Origin: Diphasiastrum complanatum | Lineage: Eukaryota; Streptophyta; Lycopodiopsida; Lycopodiales; Lycopodiaceae | NCBI GenBank assembly: GCA_029204225.1 | Contig: CM055106.1 | Span: forward strand, 15,068,393 to 15,132,392 | Direction of reading: 5' to 3' | Length of the DNA stretch: 64,000 bases | Shown: positions 20,412 through 32,179 of the stretch, in pieces | Numbering within the stretch: position 1 is the first letter of the stretch | Layout of the letters: every line of letters begins with the position of its first letter | Position numbers and translations under genes: made by a program | The notes under the pieces: model-generated | Databases searched by the model: none | What the model was told of the DNA's origin: nothing | What the model saw: only the letters and a program-made list of their open reading frames with translations

Positions 20412-23202
20412 ACAATCTCGTTAGACCTTAAAGATCCTGACGAGGACATGGATCGAATAGTTCATGTTGGTGCACACCTTTCGTCAGATCAACTTTCTGA
20501 TCTGAAAACTTTACTTCACAAATATAGAGATGAATTTGCATGGAATTATACCGAGATGAAACGGGTCCCACCTGAAATAGCAGTCCATACGATTCCTTTA
20601 GAAGAAAATGCTAAGCCTATTTGGACTAAGCGTACCGAAGCAACCTTGTTTATCGTGAACAGATCGATGAAGATATTAAGAAATTGTTGGATGCTAGATT
20701 CATCCATGAAGTCCCCCATACTTATTGGATATCACCCATTGTGATAGTACCCAAGAAAAACGACAAGCTTCGTATCTGCACCAATCTAAAGAATCTTAAC
20801 GCAGTTACAAAAAAAAAAGACCATTTTCCCTTACTCTTAACTACACAAATCCTTGAGAAAATGGTAGGAGCTGAAGCTTTCAACTTCCTAGACAATTTCA
20901 GTGGCTATTTCCTAATCCAAATAGCCCCTAAAGATAGACACAAGACAGCCTTTGCAACAGAAAATGGGATCTACGCTTATAACGTAATGCTTTTGGCTTA
21001 TGTAATGACCCTTCGACATTTCAACATGTTATGCAAATGGCATTTCAAGACCTGTTACACCGGATCATCGAGATTTATCTCGATGATTTGGGTGTACATT
21101 ATTTAGCTGACAAGCACCTTGAAGCATTAGAAAAAAATCTTCATTCGATGTCGTAGGTTTGGAATTTCACTCAATCCTGATAAGTGTCAAATTTGGGTCA
21201 CCCATGGAGTAGTACTTCGACATATCATTTCTAAGGATGGTATTTCTACCGATCCTTCAAAGAATATAGTTGAAATGCCCTTACTTGCAGCAGGTAAAGA
21301 AGGTTTTCGTATTCCTAGGTCACACTAATTATTATCGCATCTTTATAATCAATTATGCCGGCAAGGTCCGACTCGTTTATTTAGTTGTGGTAGATCTTCG
21401 ATGGACCAAAGAACGCATTAAAGCCTTTTAGGACTTAAAAACAGCCCTTACAACAGCACCCATAGTTCGTTCTCCATACTACACGAAAGAATTCCATGTG
21501 CATACTGACGCAAGTAAGTATGCCATTGGAGGTCTTCTTGCACAACCAGACGAGTATGACAAAGATTTTTCAATACGTCTCTTGAGCAGGCAACTGGTGC
21601 CTACTGAAGGAAACTATACCACAACCAAAAGAGAAGCATTGGCTATGGTCTATGTCGTACAACAATTCCAACATTACTTATTAGGCCAAACCTTTGCCTT
21701 CTATACAGATCATTAAGCCCTGTTATATATTGTTGACAAATCTTGTAAAACAGGACGAATAGCTCAATAGTTATTAATACTAGAGGAATTTAGAAAGGAA
21801 CCCAACATTTCATGGCGGATCACCTTTCTCAACTCCCTAATGCTGAAAAAACAATTGCACCAGTCAACGATGATCTTCCTGATGCATGTTTTTTTCAGAT
21901 TGATGCTACACCATTATGGGCTGAGGAGATCACTCAGTTTCTAACAATAGGCTGACTCAAAGAAGGCCTGAATATAGTTGCAAAAAACAAAAAAATTTGC
22001 TTAAAGTAGCGTCCTTTCAACTCTTAGCAGGACAACTTTACAAAAGGGGCATTGACGGTATTATCCGACGATGCGCTTATGAATCTGAGATACGGCCTAT
22101 CATATCTCAGGTTCATGAGGGCATTGGTGGCGGTCACTTCTCTGCTGAAACAACAGCTAAGATTATCCTTCGAGCAGCCTTATGGTGGACATCGTTATTT
22201 AAAGACACATTTGTTGTCATTACAACATGTGATGTCTGCCAGCGAGCCAAGAAAAATACAAAAGCAAACTTCACACCCTTGACTCCCATTATAAAAGACG
22301 AAGCCTTCTATGAATGGTGAATCGACTTTGTTGGACCAATCAGCCCAGCAGTGAAACACACCCAAGCCCATCATATCCCAATAGCCACAGTTACACCACT
22401 AAATGGGTTGAGGCTCGGGCAACAAAGGATGCCAATGTGAAGACCGTAGCACATTTTCTTTATGAAAACGTTATTACATGTTTTGGTTGTTCGATTGAGA
22501 TAGTTAGTGATCGCGGCACGCACTTCTTAAATGCCATCATTGATAATTTGCTACGCCATTACCTTGTAGTTCACCGAAAGAGTACACCGTATTATCCTAG
22601 GTGGCTAGGCCGAGTCCACTAGCAAGACGATCTATAAGATATTGACAAAGATATTAGAGACAAGTCGTTCCGATTGGGAAACGAAACTCCTCTCAGCTAT
22701 TTGGGCTTACCGCACAACTCCAAAGAAAGTCATTGGGTGGGTTACCCCATTTCATCTAGTGTATGGTCAAGAGGCGGTAATGTCTGTCGAGTTCTTAGTA
22801 CCTTCTCTAAGAGTCATGGAAGCCTTCTCAATAGATCTTTGTGAGAAAGCTACAATTGAGCAACAAGTAAAGACCAGGCTATTCACGTTAGCGCAATTAT
22901 GCGAGACAAGACTCATATCCTACCACGCACAACTAGTTAACAAAAGACGTCAAAAGGCCTAGCATGACCGTCACTTACACAACAAGGATTCATACTTAGG
23001 TGACCAAGTGCTTCTTTATACATCTAAGAAGCACCCCGGAAAATTGAAATTTGGAAGTGAGGAATCGTATGTTATTAATAAAATCTTTCCTAATGGTGCA
23101 GTCCAACTGCAAACACTTGACGGAATACTCCTAGACATTGTCGTCAACAGTGGTCGTCTACAGCGGTATTACAAAGAGTTGTTTTTTGTTGACCCCATTT
23201 AA
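20412..23202 (+). pseudogene. Ty3/gypsy pol: RT, RNase H, integrase
   Basis: Plus-strand gypsy polyprotein. RT: SDLKTLLHKYRDEFAWNY, after a frameshift WISPIVIVPKKNDKLRIC, FNFLDNFSGYFLIQIAPKD, then a frame change and the active site EIYLDDLGV near 21,080. RNase H: HTDASKYAIGGLLAQPDE and LGQTFAFYTDH, then a stop replacing Gln. Integrase: zinc finger HEGIGGGHF...CDVCQRAKK, core IDFVGPISPAV (first Asp), EIVSDRGTHFLNA (second Asp), and a shifted frame carrying AESTSKTIYK with the catalytic Glu. A C-terminal domain follows, ending RLQRYYKELFFVDPI. At least five frameshifts or stops make it inactive. It is the best preserved gypsy pol of the window. Protease and gag are absent, probably lost at the LTR-fragment junction at 20,336. 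Confidence 0.92.
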
Positions 23203-23596
23203 CTCCAATCCCATGGTATATAGTTTACATTTTTTTCATGTTTTGTTATCGTCTTTTTGCATGTCTATTTCTTGTATCCTTTTATTGTTTTATACTTCAT
23301 GCATGTATTTATTTACTTTAGTGCATCTTCATTTTTTTCTATAAATTTTCATTTACCATGCGTGTTATAGATCAACAAATGATAGACTACATCACAAGGA
23401 CAAGATTTGTCACATTTTAGGCCCACTTCCTTTCTATATGTATGGTATCTCAATATTTTCAATTATAGCATAAATCTAGTCACTGGGATACTTCTTTCCA
23501 ATGAGAACTTCTAATTTGAGCCACAGTCATATTTTCCCTCATGAAGTTCTCCACTTACATCACAGAGATCAATTCCTCAGTAACTACTTGGTTAAG
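23203..23596. other. AT-rich sequence downstream of gypsy integrase, no gene
   Basis: T-rich non-coding sequence directly after the integrase stop. Nothing else is recognised. It may be part of the long 3' non-coding region of this gypsy element. Confidence 0.5.
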
Positions 23597-23970
23597 ATCT
23601 CAATCGAAGGCTTTCAGTTAGATCTCGATCGATGGATTTCAGTCTCATCTCAACCGATGGATTTCAGTCAGATCTTGACCAAAGCATTTCAATTAGATCT
23701 CGACCGAAGGCTCTCCATAAGATCTCAACCAACGGCTTTCTCTCATATCTTGACCAACGGATTTCAGTTGGATCTCGATCGAAGGCTTTCATTCAGATCT
23801 CGATAGATGGCTTTCACTTAGATCTCGACCGACAGTTTTCTCTCAGATCTCGACCGACGGATTTCAATATCATCTCAACCGAGGAATTCCAGTCCCATCT
23901 CGACCGAAGACCTTATCAAGATCTCGACTGGAGCCACTCGTCAAGATCTCAACCGAATATTTTTTTAAAA
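23597..23970. repeat. 25-bp tandem repeat array 1 (about 15 units)
   Basis: Units start with ATCTCGACCGA and are 25 bp long (one is 24 bp): 23,597, 23,622, 23,647 and so on to 23,946. The second half of the unit (GGATTTCAGTTAG-like) is more variable. Because 25 is not a multiple of 3, an ORF through the array shows a 25-residue protein period made of three reading frames. I consider these ORFs artefacts of the repeat. Confidence 0.92.
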
Positions 23971-23989
23971 AAGTACTATAAAGAGCCAT

Positions 23990-24585
23990 CACGTCAAATC
24001 TTGACCAAAGCAAGACGATAGCGACCATAAATACCATGACAACGAAAGCATTCATATCCTAGCGAAGTGCGAATACTTGAGTTTCTTGCGACTATCTGCT
24101 AGCGATCTTGCTACTTCCATGTTCAATTCTGACGTCCTTCTGTTACATCCATCCATCCTTGGCTACACACTACGTCCACCGAGTTTCTGCCATCCTGGTT
24201 TAATCACCATACAAAGCGCCATCACCAACCATTCCAAACCTAACATTGCCGGCAGTCGAACCATCTTCTTGAAACTTTTCGCACACCTGAGAGGTAGTAT
24301 CATGCGAGCACACATTATGCTCCCATTACACTATTGAGAACATCATCATCAACATTTTCACAACCACTTGTTTTTTTCACTCCCCTCACCACCTACACCA
24401 TTACGTTCTCACAGTTCTCCATCTTTCCAACATTCCCATACTCAACCGGCATCAAAACATCATGTCCTTTCAGCCATTCTACCTTACCCTTTCTACTCTA
24501 ATATTCCAACCACACTCCATCGATTTCTTTTCTTACAGATACACCATATTCCCACACCTTCACTTTGCACACATTTTCCCTTCTC
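23990..24585. other. Spacer between the two 25-bp arrays
   Basis: Pyrimidine-rich, Ser/His/Pro-coding-looking sequence without recognisable motifs. No gene is supported. Confidence 0.4.
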
Positions 24586-24810
24586 TACTCGACCGATGCC
24601 ATCAGCTTCCATCTTGACTGACACCTTCCTGTTCAATCTCGACCGATTCCTTCCTGTTCAATCTCGATCGACACCTTCTTGTCCAGTCTTGACCGATGCC
24701 ATCAGCTTCCATCTCGACCGACAACTTCTAGTCCAATCTCGTCCGACGCCTTCCCATGCCATCTCAACCGACGCCATTCGTCACACTCTCAACCGAGCTA
24801 AAGCCCCTGC
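24586..24810. repeat. 25-bp tandem repeat array 2 (about 9 units)
   Basis: Same core as array 1 (ATCTCGACCGAC), again 25 bp, with units at 24,586, 24,611, 24,636 and on to 24,786. The variable half differs from array 1 (ACCTTCCTGTTCA-like), so each array was amplified from its own variant. Confidence 0.9.
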
Positions 24811-25021
24811 TAACACTGTCTCCAATCTCAACCGAAGCACTTTTTTCAAACCACTATCTTTTTCAGTTTTCCAACATGTCCTCCAATTAGAGTTCTAGTT
24901 CCATCAACCCTTATGCAAATAAAATCGACATCCAGATGTGCAAGTTGGATATTCAAGAGATGTAAACCTGGTACCAACAAGCACAACCTTTTTCCAAGGC
25001 CTGGGTGGGTATCAGAGTCCT

Positions 25022-25753
25022 TGTAGTGGGTTTCTTTCCTTGCCTAACCTGAATCCAAGATCTAGTCAATCTAGCATCAAAGAGACGGAGTTAGTTGTCA
25101 CGTGTAGGTTCGTTCCCATGAGAGCAATAGTATAGTTCAGATTTCAACATGAATGGAGAATCTAACACTAACATCCATTAACACTAAGCGTTAACACTAC
25201 ATCCATTAACCCTAAATCCACAGCAATTATACAAACTTACTCTTCTCTCTCTCCCTTTCTCTCTCACAAAAAGCATAAGAAATAACAATCCCAATAATGA
25301 TCAAATCCAACAATTAGCAAAATCCAAAGAAAGCATGAGAAATGGAGGAGAAGAGAGGAAGAGCAAGGACATTCATCAATCCATTTCTAAAGAGAACCAA
25401 TATGCTTTATTGAAATGAGGAAATGAACATGAGGAGCAACTCGAGTTGGTCCCTTTTTATAGTAGAGAGGAGGACCCTGGCCTCTGAATCCTATTGGTCC
25501 AGTCTTGCCTCTCTTTTTATTAAAATTTAAAAAAGTGTGGGAACCATCAAAATTGGAGGGAAACCTAACTTTATTCACTAACTTGACATTTAGGCCCTAC
25601 AACATTAAAAGTCCCGCAAAAAGGCCTAAAGTCCTTTTATTAACATTCTATAACTATGTGATCATTGGGTTAGACTTACACACGTAGGGTGCCAAATCCC
25701 TCCACTTATTAACTAGGGTTAGGATTGCCTTGGGATCCGCAAACCCTCCAACA
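25022..25753 (-). repeat. LTR of a non-autonomous minus-strand LTR element (732 bp)
   Basis: It begins TGTAGTGGGTTTC and ends CCCTCCAACA. GTATCCCCCACCAAAACTGG follows, the complement of a polypurine tract, so this is the 3' LTR of a minus-strand element. Fragments of it occur at 20,030-20,335, 27,081-27,575 and, inverted, at 27,576-27,748. It has no coding content. Confidence 0.8.
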
Positions 25754-25803
25754 GTATCCCCCACCAAAACTGGTGGTGGTCCCACGACACCTGCAATATG
25801 CAG

Positions 25804-26560
25804 TTACTGGGGACTTTTATTGGCTTCGCGCCGAATCTTAATTGAATGATACTGCATCTTCTCCATAAAGTCAAGACGTGCAGTATTGAAATCCAAATTA
25901 TGCGGCAGGAAACAACGGTGGGCTCCAGCAATCCACTTGGAAGTTGTCCATGAGGTGAAGCGGGATTCCCAAGTGCCTCCCATCATAGCCGCACAGAAAT
26001 ACAGTCGAGCAATTGAAAGCTGATCTTTGATTTGCTCTGAGGCCATCGGCTTATTTCGATCGAATGCCAGGGTAGGAAGGCAATCGTCCCATTTGGTTGC
26101 CACTGACGCCAATAGAGTTAGATCTTTTGCAAACATTGCCGATTGTCGCACCGTTGGATCCGGAGAGTAGACATACTCTCTCTGATATGCTTGTAAGGCC
26201 CGGTGGAAGTCCACTGAAATATTCCAACTGTAAGACTGGTGGATGATTGGCCAATTGGACGTATGGATGGTGATTTTATCCATAGCCAATCCCAAATCTT
26301 TCCATTTTTGTCTTCGCGGCATTGGCACGTAATAAGGATCTATCCGCAACTGGCGAGGGTTGGTGACGTAACTCCTAATTGATTCGGGAGTTTTCTCAAA
26401 AATCGTGATTCTCCATGCCAGCTGCTCTCCCAGTGTAGGCATTTTGTCCAATTCTTTGTCGGCCTCGATCTCGGAGGTCTTAAATCTGAGAACCCATCCA
26501 CCACGCGAGGACTCATGTGGATGCTGCTTTAAGAAGGTCTAGATCTAGTCCTCGACACTG
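25804..26560 (-). CDS. Gag-position ORF 2 of the LTR element, function unknown
   Basis: An open frame on the minus strand runs from about 26,545 (TFLKQHPHESSRGGW) through MDKMPTLGEQLAWRI, IDPYYVPMPRRQKWKDLGLA, VDFHRALQAYQREYVY, and ARLYFCAAMMGGTWESRF to the stop at 25,804. No protease, RT or zinc knuckle was found. Its place between a PPT-side LTR and an upstream coiled-coil ORF suggests a gag-derived protein of a non-autonomous element. That is inference from position only. The stop just upstream of TFLKQ separates it from the ORF at 26,646. Confidence 0.5.
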
Positions 26561-26645
26561 ATGGGCCTTCTGAATAAATGGCTTGTCCTTGATGAGGATG
26601 GACCCACTTGTACTACCGGTATAGTTGGCGGTTGATCTGCTAGAT

Positions 26646-27089
26646 CTAGAGCTCCCCCCTGGTCCATGCTCGAATCAACCCCTGTATCCATTTGTACACT
26701 TCTTGGCGCGAAGGGGAGAATTGTGGCATGACCGGGATGGGGATTTGTGGTCCGGCTTCCAACACTTGAGCGACGGCTTTTTCATAGGCGTTGATGGTCT
26801 CTTTTGCCTTTGCCAACTCGGTTGAAACTGCTCCTTTGAACCTATCAAAGCGGCCCTGGAATCCCTGAAGGGCCACTTTGTATGTTTCCACTTTCTTGAA
26901 CAAATATGCAATCTCTGTCGGAGTGACCGAATGATCGGGTATTTGTGTTTGCAGATATGCATCACGCTCAAGGGTGGTCGCATCCAATTCACCTTGAAGC
27001 CGTGTGCGATCGTGTTCGGACATTTGTAATTGCCCCTTCAGCAGCTGCACCTGTTGCTTGGCATCTTGCACTACCTTATCTGAATCCAA
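26646..27089 (-). CDS. Coiled-coil ORF of the same LTR element
   Basis: A 147-residue frame. Residues 1-90 are rich in Gln/Glu/Lys/Leu with heptad spacing (KQQVQLLKGQLQMSEHDRTR, TELAKAKETINAYEKAV), consistent with a coiled coil. It ends IQGLIRAWTRGEL. The first codons overlap the truncated LTR border at 27,081, so the true N-terminus is lost. It could be a gag assembly domain. No match is recognised. Confidence 0.45.
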   Translation of the reverse strand: MDSDKVVQDAKQQVQLLKGQLQMSEHDRTRLQGELDATTLERDAYLQTQIPDHSVTPTEIAYLFKKVETYKVALQGFQGRFDRFKGAVSTELAKAKETINAYEKAVAQVLEAGPQIPIPVMPQFSPSRQEVYKWIQGLIRAWTRGEL

Positions 27090-27748
27090 GATCTAGTCAA
27101 TCTAGCATCAAAGAGACAGAGTTAGTTGTCACGCGGAGGTTCGTTCCCATGAGAGCGATAGTATAGTTCAGATTTCAACATGAATGGATGATCTAACACT
27201 AACATCCATTAACACTAAGCATTAACACTACATCTATTAACCCTACTTCCATTAATCCTAAATCCACAACAATGATAGAAACTTACTCTTCTCTCTCTCC
27301 TTTTCTCTCTCACAAAAAACATAAGAAATAGCAATCCCAATAATAGTCAAATCCAACAATTAACAAATATAAAGGAAGCATGAGAAATGGAGGGAAAGAG
27401 AGGAAGAGCAAGGACATTCATCAATCCATTTCTAAAGAGAACCAATCTCCTTCATTGAAATGAGAAAATGAACATCAAGAACAACTCAAGTTGGTCCTTT
27501 TTTATAGTAGAGAGGAGGACCCTGGCCTCTGAATCCTATTGGTCCAGTCTTGCCTCTCTTTTTCTTCAAATTTAATTAATGCTTAGTGTTAATGGATGTT
27601 AGTGTTAGGTCCTCCATTCATGTTGAAATCTGAACTATACTATCACTCTCATGGGAACGAACTTTCGCATGACAACTAGCTCCGTCTCTTTGATGCTAGA
27701 TTGACTAGATCTTGGATTTAGGTTAGGCAAGCAAAGAAACCCACTACA
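27081..27748. repeat. Truncated LTR copy followed by an inverted LTR end
   Basis: 27,081-27,575 repeats 25,052-25,540 of the LTR but lacks its first 30 bp and its last 210 bp. 27,576-27,748 is the opposite orientation of the LTR end and finishes AAACCCACTACA. Element Y begins right after it. This is a rearranged 5' LTR. Confidence 0.75.
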
Positions 27749-27751
27749 ATT

Positions 27752-30577
27752 AACTTCAGACAATAGTTAGTTAAGCATGAGATGTAATAATTTCTCTTCA
27801 TGCTCGTTCCAAAATTCGGGACTAAAGTTTTAAGACTGAAAATCTTGGTGTGCTCAATGCAAAAATTAAAGCGGGAGAGACAGAACTTTTGAAATCACTG
27901 TATGCTTATAGTGAAATATGAGGCAGGACAAATTCTCAATGTGACATAAACATTACAAAAGTAAGGAATGCTAGATCTATTCATATTGATTTACTGAAGT
28001 TTGATTCATTTACATGATTGTAGCTTTAACAAGGCAATGTTCCATTTGCATGTTGCTCTTCCGATGGAATGCACTCCAATTATTAAGAAAACTGCGAAAG
28101 TTGTAGAGAATGTTGCTGCAATAGTTAGAGAATTGAAAATGAATAATCATATGAATATAGATTTGTGGGTGGATGGATCCATTTATCCTAATGATCCAGC
28201 TACCAATTTGTGTCGAGATTTTAACTCCGTAACTCATCTTCTCAGATATGTATGTGAAGGAAATAACATATTACTTGGATATTGTCAAAGGTTGCATGAT
28301 ATTGGAATGCATAGCATATCTTGTCTTAATCAACAATTACAGTTTGCTAATCAACAATTGCAACGTGCAAATCAACAATCGCTTCATTATGTGTTAGAAT
28401 CCATGGAAAGGTTGCGATCCGAGAGTTTAGAATCTGCTGTTGATATAAAAATTATCAAGAAGACAATGATGAAGAGAAAAAGAAAGAGAGTACCGATGAA
28501 GAATATTGATGACTTATCTACATATAGCGGCAATTAGAAAAAAAGAATTCGAACATTCAAGTATGTTGTCATATAAACTGTTTATTTGATTTGTATATGT
28601 CATTTAAGTTTGATTTGCACTTGATAACATGGATTATTTATTTTTTAAAGATAATTTGAGTTTCATATTTTTGTTGCAGATCATGTTTGGTGGCAAAGAA
28701 CTATTTAACAGATTGTTTAGACATTGGATCATCTTTAAGTCATGTTTTACCAAGAAAGTCAGCAAAGGAAATGATAAAAAATGCTCAGTTTGAAAAAAAA
28801 TGAAAAATGAAAACGTAGAGGTTCAATCATACTTGGATGCGAATGTGATACAAGGTACATGTGATGTATCTGGGATTAGCAAAAATGTTTATTTTACTTT
28901 TTTTAGAATAGTTAAAGAAGCTTTTTTCCAAGTGATGGTGAAGAAAATTTATCTTCCGCGTCCATATCGGGTAAGATTAGCTATAAATTTTCATAATGAC
29001 GAAATGTTCAAAGTAGTTGGCCAACCACTTCATATAATAGAATTATACAAATCAGAATATGGTGAGCTCAATTACAATGATTGCAATAATATTTTTCTTG
29101 ATATTGAAAATGTTCTAAAATACATTATTTGATTTTATAAACTAGATGAACATCATGGAAATATCATTATTGTAATAAAATTGGATGAATCTGAAATCGT
29201 CAAGGGTCAAAAGTTGGAACGAGTGAGTGTCACTTTGATGAAAAAAAATTTCAGATACAAATGATCGAACGTTTAGTGTTCAATCGAAAAATCACATATG
29301 GTGGTTGGCGACATTCCAGGTATACATTTCAATTATAATTTAGATATCAGTATTAACAATTCATACCTTGCCAATTTTTCTTGACATGTCATGCATTACT
29401 TGCTTCTCTACAGGTCTTGAAAGAATATCATAAAATATTTTCATGGATATTTTCAAGAACAAATTATGGCGAGATTATACAGAGACATTTGGAGGGTGAG
29501 AAATTTACAGTCGAAAACCTTGGAAGTTTTCAAATTCAATGGCACCTTCCAGGGGATTTGAAAACATTAAAATGTATGTATAATGTCTCTCATGGAACAA
29601 CATCAAAGCATCCATGTCTTTATTAGGGATGATCAACAAACATTGGCCCAACACGAGAATCTGAAGATCCAAATATGAAAAGTATTCTACCAATTCCATT
29701 CAAAATTGTTCACATATGCACGTTGCATGCTGAGGTTTGTATTATTGAAAAACTTATTTACCTGCATATTCTACTAGCATGGAATCGTCAACCGAAGTCT
29801 GTGGCTAAAGCAACAATTAGGAGGTTGAAAATAGTTTTGTCAAATGCAGGACTACATAAAGGAAATGTCACGATTGAAAAAAGTAACAAACTCTCCGGGA
29901 AAAATGGAAATGTTCCTAGTAAGCCATCAATTGGAGGTTCTAAAGCAAGAAGATTCTTATTCAATCACACATGCAAAGAATCAAGTGTCAGATACGAAAT
30001 TTGGAGAGAAATTGTTCAAGACACACGAACACTGGAAGGAAGTAATTGAGTGAAAAAGGGACAAGTGTGGACCAACTTAGACAAACTCATAAGTGTTATC
30101 AGAAAAGAAAACCTATCATCAGATGATATGAGGACTTTGCAAAATCATTGCACCACATTTGTAAAATCTATATATGATTGTTGGGGAAAAGATAACGTTA
30201 CTCATTACATGGTGCTAATGTATATCATTATCTGGTACTTTTCTTATTCAGGCTTATATTTTTTTTCTACTGATGTAACTAATCAAAACTATTGTTTGCA
30301 GCACATCCTTCTTGATCATGCAACTTATTTTCCAAAGGAATATGAGAGCTTAAGTATCTGGTCATCACAAGTCATGGAAAAATCTCATTGGCAAGCAAGG
30401 GGAGCATTTCATAGAGCAACAAATCATGGAGGACACAATGCAAGAAATAAATATTTAGTTCAGCTTTTTTAGTGGTTTTATAGAAGAGCACAATTTAGAT
30501 ATCAAGCTAAAAACTCGCCAAGTATTACGATATTTCAAAAGGCATTTAAATTCATAACAAAAGAGAGATCCTTGTAA
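27752..30577 (+). pseudogene. Putative transposase of element Y (homologue of the X transposase)
   Basis: It is collinear with the minus-strand gene at 15.7-18.7 kb. The open segment 28,001-28,534 contains FHLHVALPMECTPIIKK, HMNIDLWVDGSIYPNDPA, the repeat LNQQLQFANQQLQRANQQ and a basic stretch KKTMMKRKRKR (possible nuclear localisation). The segment 28,800-29,270 has VQSYLDANVIQGTCDVSGIS and IVIKLDESEIVKGQKLE. After an intron ending at about 29,413 come VLKEYHKIFSWIFSRTNYGE, LPGDLKTLKCMYNVSHG and SKHPCLY, then a stop where X has Cys. Next are ICTLHAEVCIIEKLIYLHI and KGQVWTNLDKLISVIRKENL. After a GT-AG intron (about 30,199-30,301) come HILLDHATYFPKEYESLSI and SSQVMEKSHWQARGAFHR. Stops near 29,132, 29,626 and 30,049 show decay. 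The family is as for X, tentative. Confidence 0.65.
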
Positions 30578-30606
30578 TATAACAAAAATCTATTACAGAA
30601 AATTAT

Positions 30607-32050
30607 TTAATTATCATCATCATCCTCTTCAAGATTCAAACAGATGGTATTGTCATGAATGAATAATCTCCTTTCATATGGATCCAAAAATTTTAAATTT
30701 TTGGTCTTGCTCATATCAATGTAACCAGAATAAAGGGCCATTGCAGATGATCTTGTCATAGTCTCATTGGGAGTATAAACCAATATCTTAATAGCCAAAT
30801 CTCTTTTCACAAAAATTATTTTATATGTTCCTCTTGTGTACTTATGGCCTCCTAAACAAACTGATAATGATTTGATGGCCATAATGACAGTGGTTGCATA
30901 TGGATTAAAAGATGAATGATATACACAAATCTCATTATTTTGAAAGTGTTTCAAATAATGAGTTAGAGACACATCTTTTCTCCTGGTTGATACACCACGA
31001 ACGCCTCCATGTCTCATACCAAAGGCATCTATTTCAATAGCATCCTGTAAACGAGAAAAGAAAATAAATTTAGAATTATACATAACACTGCAAACTCAAT
31101 AAGAAAACTGAACAATATCAATACCAATATAATATCTACGTATCAGATCATAATCATTGTAATCAACGACGTTTGCTCTGCTAATGTCATGTCCTCCAAT
31201 GGCCTTCTACATTTCCGGAGGGGATATATCTAGGCCTTGGGGGATTTTTTTTTTGGAATTCTAAAAATTCCTCCTCTGTAGGCAAAGTCTTTTCATAGGC
31301 TTTAGATTTTTCAATCATGGCCTCCAAGGCCTCATTGCCAGATTTCCAATTGCCATCTTTATCATAACTAATCTCACTTTTAGGGTCATCATATGAGTAA
31401 TCAACAATGTTAGAAAATTCAGATAAATTTTGAGCAAAAATTGAGAGGACTTCATCTTCTTTCAAATTCAAAACATCTTCTATATCATTAAATGAAATAT
31501 AACTTTCATCATTTATAAAATATAAGGGAACATTGAGTAGAGTTAATTGATTAACATAAGATGCAGATGGAAAAGAATCAAAGAGGATTATAGAATGAGG
31601 GAGAGTTTTTTTATAATCTGAAGCCATAGATGCTTCAACTTCAACCCATATACCAGTATCTGCATCATCTACATCAACTGGAGCAGGTGCAGACGTCTCA
31701 ATCAATGGAACAATTTAAGATTCAATAGACTCATCATCTGGAATTCAGCAGATATGTAAAAGATAAATGTCATTCCTTTGATAAGAAGGCGACATATTCT
31801 TTTGTGGATATCACAATATATATCTCTTTTGAAATGGTCATGTAGGTTAGAGTACTTTCTATTGTGCTAATGCTTAGAGGATGGTTGGGAATGCACAAGG
31901 TCCTGAAAATGAATGCAACAAAAACTATCTATATCCAAAACATCAGTACTAATAATCTGAGAAAAATTATCAAGATAAGAAATCAAATTATAACGATTCT
32001 CATAAACTAGCTTATCGATATCGAAGGGAGCAAAAAAAAATACTAGCAAG
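30607..32050 (-). pseudogene. Second gene of element Y, acidic-tail protein of unknown function
   Basis: At least three exon-like blocks are seen on the minus strand. One is 31,870-32,045 (LLVFFFAPFDIDKLVYENRY, LDNFSQIISTDVLDIDSF). A second is about 31,140-31,705 (APVDVDDADTGIWVEVEASM, INDESYISFNDIEDVLNLKE, EKTLPTEEEFLEFQKKNPP, after a frame slip GGHDISRANVVDYNDYDL). The last is 30,607-31,045 (DAIEIDAFGMRHGGVRGVS, FLDPYERRLFIHDNTICLN, LEEDDDDN). An intron with a TTTACAG acceptor precedes the last exon. The protein is acidic in its middle and tail. I do not recognise the family. It is convergent with the transposase and only about 30 bp from its end. A partner or regulator of the transposase is possible but unproven. 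Confidence 0.6.
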
Positions 32051-32179
32051 ATACTCTAATTCCTCAAATGGAATGCCATGGCATTAAAAAAATCTAGAAG
32101 TTTGTTATCTGAACACATGGAGAAACAAACATAATAAATCTGATATTGGTTCAATGCGACAGAATTATATCCGTAGAGG

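Noticed and set aside
23501-24021. Ser/Asp/Arg-rich repeat protein
   Set aside because: It is the 25-bp array read in successive frames. No start context or homologue is recognised.
25010-25022. GGGTATCAGAGTCC considered as a PBS for the gypsy element to its left
   Set aside because: It is followed directly by the TG of an oppositely oriented LTR and not by gag, and it has an inserted G. It may be a remnant, but the structure does not support an element.
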